The notes below the pieces were generated by a model. It made no database searches and was not told the origin of the DNA. It worked only from the letters and a program-made list of their open reading frames with translations. Below are positions 19,907-28,379 of a DNA stretch of 64,000 nt, one piece after another. This DNA comes from Caulobacter sp. S45. GTDB lineage: Bacteria > Pseudomonadota > Alphaproteobacteria > Caulobacterales > Caulobacteraceae. Each line of letters starts with the position of its first letter. Position 1 is the stretch's first letter. Both the position numbers and the translations under genes were made by a program. Where the stretch lies: assembly GCF_009765965.1 (NCBI RefSeq), contig NZ_LMUL01000005.1, positions 20,561-84,560 on the forward strand. The letters run 5' to 3'.

Positions 19907-19920
19907 ATGACCTAGGTCAA
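19907..19920. promoter_or_regulatory. FNR-type box between the nickel permease and cooM
   Basis: ATGACCTAGGTCAA contains the perfect 12 bp palindrome TGACCTAGGTCA and fits TTGAY-N4-RTCAA at all but the first base. It is the only strong palindrome in the divergent region 19836-20017. For cooM on the plus strand the downstream -10 is weak (TCAATG), so the box may serve both directions unequally. Confidence 0.6.
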
Positions 19921-20017
19921 GGCGGAGCCGAATCCGTCGTGGTCAATGCGCTGCGATGACGGAGCCGCTCAACCTCTCGCCCATGCCGGCGGACACGACA
20001 GATCGCGCGGGACCGCC

Positions 20018-23000
20018 ATGACGCACATGTCGGTGCTTGCCTGGTGCGGCGTGATCCTCGTCCTTTGCGGGGAAAGTCTCGCGCTCGCCTCCGCCCGCGA
20101 TTTCAAAAGAATGCTGTTCTTCTCGACCGCGGCCGAAGCCGGCTACGTCCTGATGGGTTGGGGCGTGCCCACGCCGCTTGGGCACACCGGCGCGGTCATG
20201 CACCTGATGTATCAGATCGTGATGCGGGCGCTGGTGTTCGTGACCGCATGGCGGCTGATGCGACGCGCCGGCTCCTCGCGGACGGACGACATGGTCGGGA
20301 GCTTCGCGGCCGCCCCGCTCACCTCCCTCATGTTCGGGTTCGCCATGTTCTCGGTCATGGGCCTTTCGCCGTTCAAAGGCTCGTTCTCGAAATTCGTCGT
20401 CCTCTATGCGGGCATCGAAAACGGAAGCTGGATCATCACGGCGGCCGGCACGGTCGGCAGCATCCTGGCGGCGGTCTACTTCCTGCGTTCGGTGCAGATG
20501 GTTTGCTTCCAGCAGCCGCGTCCCGACGAGCTGCCCCGCCTCACAGCGCAGCCGTTGCGCCTGGGCGTCGATGGCGTGGCGATGCTGTTGCTGGGCGCAG
20601 TGACCGTGCTGATGAGCCTCGATCCCAAGCCATTTCTGGATGCCTCCGCCCACCTCGTCCACGTCTCCGACACGGCCCGCTTCCCCGAGTTCGAAGCCCC
20701 CTGGAGCCTGCAAATCCTGCTGCCCAGCGTCGGCGCCTTCGCAGTCTTCGCTGCGGGTCGGATATCGGCGCGCCTGCGTGAAGTCGCCGCCGCCATCCTA
20801 GCGACCGCAACGTTCGCGCTGGTGGCGGCCACCCTGCATTCCGGCGACCTGGGCGATCTATTCGCCCTGCTCTTCGCGGGCGTGGGTCTGGCCGTGACCG
20901 TCTACTCGCTGAGCTACATGCGCCAAGGGCGTTCGCTCGGCCGCTACTACTTCTTTCTCTTCCAGATGATCGGCGCCCTGATCGGCGTCGCCACCTCGCG
21001 CCACCTCGGCAACTTCTATCTGTTCTGGGAGCTGATGACCTGGGCCTCCTACATCCTGGTCATCCACGACCAGAGCGAGGCCACGCTCAAGGCCGGCGCG
21101 CAATACTTCCTGATCTGCACCTCGGGCGCCTATGTCATGCACTTCGGCATCCTGATGCTGCATGCGCGACTTGGCAGCTTCGAAATCGGCGCCATAGCGG
21201 CAGGTGTCGGCCACCTTCCGCTGCCGGTCCTGATGCTGATCACGGCGACGTTCATGGTCGCCTTCCTCGCCAAGGCCGGCCTATTCCCCTTCTACACCTG
21301 GGTGCCCGAGGCGGAGCGCGTCGCGCCCTCGGGCATATCGGCGCCGATGTCGGCCATCTTGGCCGCCGCCGGCCTGCTGGGGATGATGAAGATCCTCTTC
21401 GCCGTCTTGGGTGCGCCGGCACTGGCGACGGTCGGTACGATCGGCGGCCTGAACGCACCGGGCGCGACGCTCGTGTTGCTGGGCGGCGTCACCCTGCTGA
21501 TCGGCGAGATCGGGGCTTACCGGCAGACCGACATCAAGCGCATGCTCGCCTATTCGACCCTGGCCCAGATGGGCGAGGTGGCGATGGTGCTGGGCGTCGG
21601 CAGCACCTTGGCGCTGACCGGGGCGCTGATGCACACGGTCAACCACGCCCTGATGAAGTCGCTGCTGTTCTTCTGCGTCGGCGCATTCGCCTTGCGTACG
21701 GGCGCCCAGTCGCTGAAGGACCTGCGCGGGATCGGAAAGGCGATGCCCCGGACCGCCCTGGCCATGGCCATCGGCATCCTCGCCATCATGGCGGTTCCGC
21801 CGTTCGGCGGGTTCGTCAGCAAGTTCCTGATGATCTACGCCTGCGTTCAGGCCGGGCAGATCCCGGTGGCCGCGCTGATGCTCGTCGGCGGCGTGATCGC
21901 GGCCATGTACTACGCGCGCATCCTGCGCGTCGTGTTCTTCGAGCCCTATCGCGGGCCGCTGGTGGCCGAGGCGCCGCTCTCGATGCAGTTGGTGATGGGC
22001 GTGCTGGCCGTCCTGATCATCCTCAACGGCTTGTATCCAACCCTGCTGCTCCGCCTACTCGTTCCCGTCGTCGCGTCGCTGGCCGGACACAGCGCGCTCG
22101 CGCCCCTCGCCCTGCCGCCGGTGGTGATGCACTGGTCGATCGCCGCGCTGATCGCCGCCCTGGGATCGCTGGTGGTTTTCCGGCTCGGCCGAAAATCGGC
22201 GGCATGTGCGGGCGGCCTTGCGGTCCTGACCATGGCCCTGGCGCTGGGCGGCGTCCTGTTCGAAGCGGGGCGCTACGATCTCCTGTCGTTCTGGTTCGCC
22301 ATCCTGATCGCCGGCGTCGCCGTGCTGAACCTCGCCTACTCCGTCGGCTATATGGCGCGCGGGCATTCGCCGAACCGATACTTCTTCCTATTCACGATGA
22401 TGGTCGGCGGCCTGCTGGGCCTCGTCGCCAGCAAGGACCTGTTCAGCTTCTTCGCCTTCTGGGAGCTGATGAGCAGCTGGACACTGTATCTCGTCACCAT
22501 CCACGAGGAGACGGAAGAGGCGCTCAACGAGGGCTACAAGTACTTCATCTTCAACTTCGTCGGCGCGAGTTTCCTCTTCCTAGGCGTGACCACGCTGGCG
22601 GCCCAGACCCACACCTTCCGCATCCCCGAGCTCGCACATGCGGCGAGCTCCGTCCCCGCGCTTGGTCTTTGGGGTTCGCTGGCGTTGATCCTGACCGGAT
22701 TGCTCATGAAGGCGGCCCAGCTTCCGCTGCGAATCGACTATCAAATGCACCCTGTCCCCGCGCCCACGCCCGTCAGCGGCTACATCTCCGCGGTGCTGCT
22801 GAAGGCCGGCCCCTGGGGCGTGCTGAAACTGTTTGTCGCGGTGGGGGCCGCGGCCACCTTCGCCCGCGCTGCGCACGGCTCGCCCTGGACCCCGGAGCTC
22901 ATGCACGTGGTGGCGCTGGTGGCGACGGCCACCCTGCTCTACGCCGGCGCGAAGGCCATGGTGGAGACGGGCATCAAGCGAGTGCTGATCTACAGCACCG

Positions 23001-23815
23001 TCAGCCAGCTGGGTTATGTCCTGCTGGGCCTCTCGCTCGGGACGCCGCTCGGGATCGCCGGCGGGCTGATGCATGCGGTTAACCACATGCTGCTCAAGAA
23101 CACCCTGTTCCTGGTGGCGGGCTGCCTGATTTGCCAGGCGCCGGTCACGACCCTGGATGAGCTGGGCGGCCTGGGACGCCGCATGCCGGTGACTTTCGCC
23201 ATCTTCTTCTTCGCCGGTCTTTCGGTGTCGGGGATACCGCCGCTGAACGGCTTTTCCTCCAAGTGGATGATCTATCAGGCGGCCTTCCAGAGCGGCCATT
23301 ACCTGCTGGGCCTGGCTGCGATGCTGTCCAGTCTGTTCACCCTGGCGGCCATACTGAAGTTCGCCCACAGCGCCTTCATGGGACCGCCGTCGGCAGCGGC
23401 GCTGCTCATGACCGAACCGCCCCTGGTGATGCGCGTTCCCATGCTCATCCTGGTAGCCGCGAGCGTGGCCATCAGCGCCTTCCCCGGCCTGCTGCTGACG
23501 CCGATTTCCCACGTGCAGACTAGCCTCGGCCTACCGGCCGTGCCGGCCACCTGGCTGGGCGGCCTGCCAGGTCCGCTGCCGTGGCATCCGCTGGCCCTGG
23601 TGCTGGCCCTGGTCGCATCGGGCGGCCTGGGCTGGGCCTACCGGCACGCGTCCAACAGGCAGCGCGCGACAGGTCCGATCTACACCGGCGGCGCCGTCGC
23701 CATCGCCTCCGGCCGGATGGAGGTTCCCGCCTCATCGCTCTACGAGACGCCGGCGCGCCTGATCCGTCTGGCCCTGGGCGGCCCCACGCGCCCAGCGGAA
23801 GGCGGCCCGAAGTGA
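20018..23815 (+). CDS. cooM: CooM-like hydrogenase membrane subunit (fused antiporter-type modules)
   Basis: 1265 aa from MTHMSVLAWCGV. It is the large ion-pumping subunit of an energy-converting [NiFe] hydrogenase, homologous to NuoL/M/N. Three stretches follow one another. Residues 1-140 match only the second half of an antiporter module (RDFKRMLFFSTAAEAGYVLMG, SPFKGSFSKF). Residues about 300-690 are a full module (FWELMTWASYIL, KAGLFPFYTWVPEA, DIKRMLAYSTLAQMG, HTVNHALMK, PPFGGFVSKF). Residues about 830-1130 are another (FWELMSSWTLYL, GIKRVLIYSTVSQLG, HAVNHMLLKN, PPLNGFSSKW). The conserved Glu and Lys of ion channels are retained. Its stop overlaps cooK. Confidence 0.9.
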   Translation: MTHMSVLAWCGVILVLCGESLALASARDFKRMLFFSTAAEAGYVLMGWGVPTPLGHTGAVMHLMYQIVMRALVFVTAWRLMRRAGSSRTDDMVGSFAAAPLTSLMFGFAMFSVMGLSPFKGSFSKFVVLYAGIENGSWIITAAGTVGSILAAVYFLRSVQMVCFQQPRPDELPRLTAQPLRLGVDGVAMLLLGAVTVLMSLDPKPFLDASAHLVHVSDTARFPEFEAPWSLQILLPSVGAFAVFAAGRISARLREVAAAILATATFALVAATLHSGDLGDLFALLFAGVGLAVTVYSLSYMRQGRSLGRYYFFLFQMIGALIGVATSRHLGNFYLFWELMTWASYILVIHDQSEATLKAGAQYFLICTSGAYVMHFGILMLHARLGSFEIGAIAAGVGHLPLPVLMLITATFMVAFLAKAGLFPFYTWVPEAERVAPSGISAPMSAILAAAGLLGMMKILFAVLGAPALATVGTIGGLNAPGATLVLLGGVTLLIGEIGAYRQTDIKRMLAYSTLAQMGEVAMVLGVGSTLALTGALMHTVNHALMKSLLFFCVGAFALRTGAQSLKDLRGIGKAMPRTALAMAIGILAIMAVPPFGGFVSKFLMIYACVQAGQIPVAALMLVGGVIAAMYYARILRVVFFEPYRGPLVAEAPLSMQLVMGVLAVLIILNGLYPTLLLRLLVPVVASLAGHSALAPLALPPVVMHWSIAALIAALGSLVVFRLGRKSAACAGGLAVLTMALALGGVLFEAGRYDLLSFWFAILIAGVAVLNLAYSVGYMARGHSPNRYFFLFTMMVGGLLGLVASKDLFSFFAFWELMSSWTLYLVTIHEETEEALNEGYKYFIFNFVGASFLFLGVTTLAAQTHTFRIPELAHAASSVPALGLWGSLALILTGLLMKAAQLPLRIDYQMHPVPAPTPVSGYISAVLLKAGPWGVLKLFVAVGAAATFARAAHGSPWTPELMHVVALVATATLLYAGAKAMVETGIKRVLIYSTVSQLGYVLLGLSLGTPLGIAGGLMHAVNHMLLKNTLFLVAGCLICQAPVTTLDELGGLGRRMPVTFAIFFFAGLSVSGIPPLNGFSSKWMIYQAAFQSGHYLLGLAAMLSSLFTLAAILKFAHSAFMGPPSAAALLMTEPPLVMRVPMLILVAASVAISAFPGLLLTPISHVQTSLGLPAVPATWLGGLPGPLPWHPLALVLALVASGGLGWAYRHASNRQRATGPIYTGGAVAIASGRMEVPASSLYETPARLIRLALGGPTRPAEGGPK

Positions 23816-24771
23816 TCGGCGAGTTTTTCCGAATCCTGTTCGCCGTCCTCGTCTTCCCGGGCGGCCTGTTCGCCATCGCGCTCGGGCTGTTGCTCAAGGG
23901 CGTGGAGCGGCGGTTGGTGGCCAGACTGCAGCGGCGGATCGGGGCGCCGCTGCTGCAGCCCTTCTACGATCTCGTAAAGCTGATGGGGAAGATCACCTTC
24001 GTCCCGGACCTGGCGGACACGAACGTCTTCCTCATGACGCCCCTGATCGGGGTCGCCAGCATGAGCCTCGCCATGGCCATGCTGCCCATCGCAGGGGTGT
24101 ACGCGCCATCGCCCATGCTCGGCGATCTGCTAGTCCTGTTCTACGTGATCTCGCTGCCGGCATTGTCGCTGATGCTGGCGGGGTCGGCGTCCGGCTCGCC
24201 CTTCGGCGCCATCGGCTTCTCACGCGAGATGGCGCTGATGCTGGCCTATGAGGGGCCGATCCTGCTGGTCATCGTCAGCGTCGCCTTGCACGTGGGCGCC
24301 GCCTCGGGCCGCGGCCCGATGTTCAGCCTCGCCGAAATCGTCCAGTACCAGATCCGACACGGCCCCCTGATCCTTGACTGGCGGATGGTTCCCGCCGCCC
24401 TGGCCTACGCCGCCTTCATCCCGGCCAACCTCGGCATGCCGCCCTTCGACATCGCGGAGGCCGAGACCGAACTGCTGGAAGGGCCGTTGCTCGAATATAC
24501 CGGCGCCTCGCTCGGGTTGCTCAAGCTCGCATCGGCGATCAAGACCGTGGCCATAGCGGGGCTGGGCGTCGCCCTCTTCTTTCCCAATGGGCCCGGCGGC
24601 GTCCTCGGCGTTGTGGCGTTTGCAGCCAAATGCCTGGTGATCGTGGGCTGCCTGTCGGTCCTGAAGGCCGCGGTGGGGCGCATGCGCATCGACCAGGCCG
24701 TGGTCTTCTATCTGAGGTGGCCCGTCCTCTTCGGTGTGCTCTCGCTCGCCATGGTGGCGATCCATGTTTAG
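23812..24771 (+). CDS. cooK: CooK-like hydrogenase membrane subunit (NuoH/HycD type)
   Basis: 319 aa from GTG 23812, which overlaps the cooM stop (GTGA). Eight or so helices surround the NuoH-family loops LQRRIGAPLLQPFYDLVKLMGK and GMPPFDIAEAETELLEGPLLEYTG, the acidic loop that lines the quinone-like cavity in complex I and couples electron transfer to pumping in group 4 hydrogenases. It anchors the soluble CooLXUH module to the membrane next to CooM. Confidence 0.92.
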   Translation: MIGEFFRILFAVLVFPGGLFAIALGLLLKGVERRLVARLQRRIGAPLLQPFYDLVKLMGKITFVPDLADTNVFLMTPLIGVASMSLAMAMLPIAGVYAPSPMLGDLLVLFYVISLPALSLMLAGSASGSPFGAIGFSREMALMLAYEGPILLVIVSVALHVGAASGRGPMFSLAEIVQYQIRHGPLILDWRMVPAALAYAAFIPANLGMPPFDIAEAETELLEGPLLEYTGASLGLLKLASAIKTVAIAGLGVALFFPNGPGGVLGVVAFAAKCLVIVGCLSVLKAAVGRMRIDQAVVFYLRWPVLFGVLSLAMVAIHV

Positions 24772-24786
24772 CACAAGGGCACGGGC

Positions 24787-25215
24787 ATGAACTTCATTTC
24801 CAAGGCTGCCAAGAAATCCCCGTGGATTTACCGGATCAACGCGGGGTCCTGTAACGGCTGCGACGTCGAGCTGGCCACCACCGCCTGTATTCCCCGTTAC
24901 GACATCGAACGCCTGGGCTGCCAATACTGTGGCAGCCCCAGGCATGCCGACATCATTCTGATCACCGGGCCGATAACGGTCGGGGTGAAGGACAAGCTCC
25001 TGCGCGTGTATGAGCAGGTGCCGGACCCCAAGGTCACCGTTGCCGTTGGCATCTGCCCCATCTCCGGTGGCGTCTTCCGGGAGAGCTACGCCATCGCCGG
25101 CCCGCTCGATCAGTTCGTCCCCGTCGACGTCAACATCGCCGGCTGTCCGCCCCGCCCGCAAGCCATCATCGAGGGCCTGGCGATGGCGATCGACATCTGG
25201 GCGTCGCGGGCCTAG
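24787..25215 (+). CDS. cooL: CooL-like hydrogenase small subunit (NuoB type)
   Basis: 142 aa. The four ligands of the proximal [4Fe-4S] cluster are visible as Cys22 and Cys25 (GSCNGCDVE), Cys90 (GICPISGG) and Cys120 (AGCPPRP). There is no twin-arginine signal, as expected of the cytoplasmic-facing group 4 enzymes. It passes electrons from the CooX clusters to the NiFe site in CooH. Confidence 0.93.
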   Translation: MNFISKAAKKSPWIYRINAGSCNGCDVELATTACIPRYDIERLGCQYCGSPRHADIILITGPITVGVKDKLLRVYEQVPDPKVTVAVGICPISGGVFRESYAIAGPLDQFVPVDVNIAGCPPRPQAIIEGLAMAIDIWASRA

Positions 25216-25217
25216 CC

Positions 25218-25718
25218 GTGAACTTCCTCCAGGTCCTGATCGACAATCTGCGCAAGGGGCCGGCGACCGAGCCCTTCCCGTTCGGCGACGCGTCCACGCC
25301 GGCCGCCTACCGCGGCCGCGTCGCGATCGACCAGGACGCCTGCGTCGGGTGCAGGATGTGCGAGCACGTCTGCGCCGGCGGCGCGATCCGCTTTGCGGAA
25401 GACAACGAGGCCCTGCACCTGGTGATCTGGCACAACACCTGCGTTTCGTGCGGACTGTGCGCTGTGTATTGCCCGACCAAGGCCATCACCCTGACCAACA
25501 ACTGGCATGTCTCCCATCGGCAGGAAGACAAGTACAAACAGGTGGATCACGTGACGATCCCTTATTCGGCCTGCACGTCATGCGGGGTTGTCTTCCTCAA
25601 AGCCCAGGATCCACTGATGCAGCTGGCGTACAAGACCGTGGGCGCAAACGAGACGCGCCTGCGTGACCTTTGCCCCGATTGTCGGCGCGTCGAGAGTAGC
25701 CGAGGCGCACGGCCATGA
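25218..25718 (+). CDS. cooX: CooX-like ferredoxin subunit (NuoI/HycF type)
   Basis: 166 aa from GTG 25218, two bases after the cooL stop. Two ferredoxin motifs hold two [4Fe-4S] clusters: CVGCRMCEHVC and CVSCGLCAVYC. It links CooF to CooL. An extra pair of CxxC motifs in the C-terminal third (CTSCG near residue 118 and CPDC near residue 152) could bind a metal ion or a further cluster; this part is longer than in a minimal NuoI core. The gene overlaps cooU by four bases. Confidence 0.9.
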   Translation: MNFLQVLIDNLRKGPATEPFPFGDASTPAAYRGRVAIDQDACVGCRMCEHVCAGGAIRFAEDNEALHLVIWHNTCVSCGLCAVYCPTKAITLTNNWHVSHRQEDKYKQVDHVTIPYSACTSCGVVFLKAQDPLMQLAYKTVGANETRLRDLCPDCRRVESSRGARP

Positions 25719-26227
25719 GCGATGCGCCCTCCAGTTCGACCGAGCTGACGCCTGTGCTCAAAGGCATACGAGGCGAATTGACCTTCACGACCACCTCGCG
25801 GGGTCCGATGACCGCCTGGGTGACGCTCGTCGACAAGGCCGATCTAAGCGTCGCTGCGCGAGCGTTGAAGATGGTCGGCGCCCGGCTGAGCGTCATCACC
25901 GCCTTCGTGCGCGACGCTTCGGGCGCCAACCCGCTGGCCTATCTCTTCGACGTGGACGGCGCCAACGTGACCCTCAGGGTTCGGGTCGCGCCTGGGGATG
26001 CCGTCGAAACCCTCGTGCCGATGTTCCGGAACGCAGACTGGCTCGAGCGCGAGTTGATGGAGCTGTTCGACATCCAGGTCTCGGGCCGGGCCAACAGCCC
26101 TCGCCTGTTTTTGGACGAGAGCGTCGACGCCCATGTCATGGATCGGCTGGTCCCGCTCTCGGTACTGGCCAACGCCGCCAGCACGGAAGTGCTGTTCCAG
26201 CGTATCGCCGAGACTGGAGAGGGCTGA
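25715..26227 (+). CDS. cooU: CooU-like hydrogenase subunit (NuoC / HycE N-terminal type)
   Basis: 170 aa starting at ATG 25715 within the cooX stop. The family hallmark is the helix NADWLERELMELFDIQVSG (the NuoC WxERExxDxFG region), placed near residues 107-125, after beta strands such as AYLFDVDGANVTLRVRV. It carries no cofactor and holds CooH in place. Its stop codon overlaps the cooH start (TGATG). Confidence 0.9.
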   Translation: MSDAPSSSTELTPVLKGIRGELTFTTTSRGPMTAWVTLVDKADLSVAARALKMVGARLSVITAFVRDASGANPLAYLFDVDGANVTLRVRVAPGDAVETLVPMFRNADWLERELMELFDIQVSGRANSPRLFLDESVDAHVMDRLVPLSVLANAASTEVLFQRIAETGEG

Positions 26228-27315
26228 TGACGCGCACCTTCGACATCCCCATAGGACCGCTCCACGTCGCGCTCGAAGAGCCGATGTATTTCAAGGTGGG
26301 CGTCGAGGGAGAAACCATCACGGCGCTGGATCTGTACGCCGGCCACGTGCACCGCGGCATCGAATATCTAACGGCCAAGCGGAACATCTACCAGAACATG
26401 GTGCTGCTGGAGCACGTCTGTTCGCTCTGCTCCAACAGCCACCCCGAAACCTTTGCCATGACGCTGGAGGCCATCGCCGGGATCGAAGTGCCGCCCCGCG
26501 CCCACTACCTCCGCATGATCGCCGACGAGATCAAGCGCACCGCCTCGCACATGTTCAACGTGGCCATACTGGCCCACATCATCGGCTTCGACTCTCTGTT
26601 CATGCATGTGATGCAGGCGCGCGAGATCATGCAGGACGTCAAGGAGACGATCTTCGGCAACCGCATGGATATCGCCGCCAACATCATCGGCGGCGTCCGC
26701 TACGACCTCGACGCGACGTCCATCGCCTTCCTGCTGAACCAGCTCGATCAATTGGAACCCGTGCTGCGCGACGAGATCATCCCGATCTACGCGACGAACC
26801 GAAGCGTCCTGTCCCGGACCAAGGGGATCGGTCACATCAGTCGGGCGGACTGCGTCGACTACGGCCTGATGGGGCCGACCGCGCGGGGATCGGGCTTGGC
26901 CTACGACGTGCGCCAGGTCGCACCCTATTCCGCCTATGGCGAGATCGAGTTCGAAGCCCAGAGCCTGCCCGACGGGGATGTCTGGTCGCGCGCCATGGTC
27001 CGCTTGAAGGAAGCGCTGAGCTCCATCGCCATTCTGCGCGAGTGCGTGCGGCGGCTGCCGCCGGGTCCGATCTCAGCGGGACCCCTGCCCCGGATTCCCG
27101 CCGGGGAGGCCATCGCCAAGACCGAAGCGCCCCGCGGCGAGCTCGTCTACTACGTCACCACCGACGGAACCGACGTGCCCGCCCGGGTGCGCTGCCGTGT
27201 GCCCAGCTACATGAACTGGGAGGCGCTCAAGGTGATGATGAAGGGCGGCCACGTGTCCGACATCCCGCTGATCGTCAATAGTATCGATCCCTGCGTCTCC
27301 TGCACCGAACGTTGA
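26227..27315 (+). CDS. cooH: CooH-like [NiFe] hydrogenase large (catalytic) subunit
   Basis: 362 aa from ATG 26227. The open frame runs further upstream, but that part translates cooU DNA in another frame. The NiFe ligands are Cys65 and Cys68 (HVCSLCSN) and Cys356 and Cys359 (DPCVSC). The enzyme reduces protons to H2 with electrons from CO. The protein ends DPCVSCTER, exactly at the position where other hydrogenases are cut by a maturation protease, so it lacks the removable C-terminal tail. No hycI-type protease gene is present. An FNR box overlaps the stop codon and begins the next transcription unit. Confidence 0.94.
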   Translation: MTRTFDIPIGPLHVALEEPMYFKVGVEGETITALDLYAGHVHRGIEYLTAKRNIYQNMVLLEHVCSLCSNSHPETFAMTLEAIAGIEVPPRAHYLRMIADEIKRTASHMFNVAILAHIIGFDSLFMHVMQAREIMQDVKETIFGNRMDIAANIIGGVRYDLDATSIAFLLNQLDQLEPVLRDEIIPIYATNRSVLSRTKGIGHISRADCVDYGLMGPTARGSGLAYDVRQVAPYSAYGEIEFEAQSLPDGDVWSRAMVRLKEALSSIAILRECVRRLPPGPISAGPLPRIPAGEAIAKTEAPRGELVYYVTTDGTDVPARVRCRVPSYMNWEALKVMMKGGHVSDIPLIVNSIDPCVSCTER

Positions 27316-27353
27316 TCGAGATCAAAGCCGCGTCCTGGAGGACCCGTTATCTA
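27312..27353 (+). promoter_or_regulatory. FNR-type class II promoter of hypA-cooFSCTJ
   Basis: TTGATCGAGATCAA (27312-27325) is a full-consensus FNR/FixK box. TATCTA at 27348-27353 lies 22 bp further on, the spacing that puts the box at -41.5. The box overlaps the cooH stop codon, so the distal genes can be transcribed without the hydrogenase genes. hypA starts 63 bp downstream. Confidence 0.75.
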
Positions 27354-27415
27354 ACCCTCAGTCGGGACGCACATATCGTGTGAGGCGCCCCTGTAGGAAG
27401 TTAGGAGCGGTCGCC

Positions 27416-27784
27416 ATGCATGAAGTCGCGATCGCCTGCGCCCTGTTCGACACCGTAAGCGCCCAGGCGGCGCGGTTTCCGCGCGAGCGGGTGGTCGGCG
27501 TGACCCTCAGCATCGGCGGACTCCAGGCCCTGGAGCCGCACGCGATCCGCACCTGCTTCGCCCTGCTGGCGGAAGGCACCAACGTGGCGGGAGCGGAACT
27601 GGTCGTCGAACGTCAGGCAGTGAGGGTGTTTTGCCGATCGTGCGATGGCGAACATACCGCCGACACCCGCTTCCACTGCCGCGCCTGCGGAGGCGACCAG
27701 GTTCGATTGCTCCCATCCCGCGGCATGACCGTGGACAGGATCGTGATGCGGGAAGAAGCGACCACCATGGAGAAGGCGGCATGA
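27416..27784 (+). CDS. hypA: Hydrogenase nickel-insertion protein HypA
   Basis: 122 aa from ATG 27416, giving MHEVAIACALF with the N-terminal Met-His nickel site; the longer frame upstream would bury it. The zinc site is the two CxxC pairs in FCRSCDGEHTADTRFHCRACGGD (residues about 72-95). HypA receives nickel with HypB and passes it to CooH. It stands at the head of the CODH genes, directly after cooH, and overlaps cooF by four bases. Confidence 0.93.
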   Translation: MHEVAIACALFDTVSAQAARFPRERVVGVTLSIGGLQALEPHAIRTCFALLAEGTNVAGAELVVERQAVRVFCRSCDGEHTADTRFHCRACGGDQVRLLPSRGMTVDRIVMREEATTMEKAA

Positions 27785-28359
27785 TCACCGAAACCACGCC
27801 CGTCCGAGAGAACCTGATCATCTATGCGGAGCCGGACCTCTGCATGGGCTGCCACTCCTGCGAACTGGCCTGCGCAGTCGCCCACGCCGATGGCCACGAC
27901 CTGCTGAGCGCGATCTCCGCGCACCTGCCGCTGCAGCCCCGCAACCACGTCGTCAGCGTCGACGGCGCCACCATGCCGCTCCAGTGCCGCCAGTGCGAGG
28001 ACGCGCCCTGCACCTCGGTATGCCCGACCGGCGCCTGCCGCCAAACGGACGGCCAAGTCGAGATCATCGAGCAGCACTGCATCGGCTGTAAGCTCTGCGC
28101 CATGGTGTGCCCCTTCGGCGCCATCACCGTGCGCTCGGAAGTCCCGGCGGAAGGCGCCGTCCTGACCAATCACGGGGTCGCCACCAAGTGCGACCTCTGC
28201 ATCGACTGGCGGGCTGAAACGGGATCGACGGAGACCGCCTGCGTCCAGTCCTGTCCCACCAAGGCCATCAAGCTCGTCGACCTCGATGTCTATCGCACCG
28301 CGCTCCGCGAGGCGCGCGCGCGCGAACTCGTCGAAGCCACCCGCCACATCCGTCTTTAA
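27781..28359 (+). CDS. cooF: CooF-like electron-transfer ferredoxin
   Basis: 192 aa starting within the hypA stop (ATGA). Four cysteine groups for [4Fe-4S] clusters are present: CMGCHSCELAC, CRQCEDAPCTSVC, CIGCKLCAMVC and CDLC followed by CVQSC. This is the HycB/CooF arrangement. It takes electrons from the CO dehydrogenase CooS, encoded next, and delivers them to the membrane hydrogenase. No signal peptide is seen, so it acts on the cytoplasmic side. Confidence 0.93.
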   Translation: MITETTPVRENLIIYAEPDLCMGCHSCELACAVAHADGHDLLSAISAHLPLQPRNHVVSVDGATMPLQCRQCEDAPCTSVCPTGACRQTDGQVEIIEQHCIGCKLCAMVCPFGAITVRSEVPAEGAVLTNHGVATKCDLCIDWRAETGSTETACVQSCPTKAIKLVDLDVYRTALREARARELVEATRHIRL

Positions 28360-28379
28360 TCGCCACTCTGGAGATTCCA

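Noticed and set aside
22580-23512. 310-codon minus-strand ORF opposite cooM
   Set aside because: Arg/Gln/His-rich shadow of a well-supported antiporter module.
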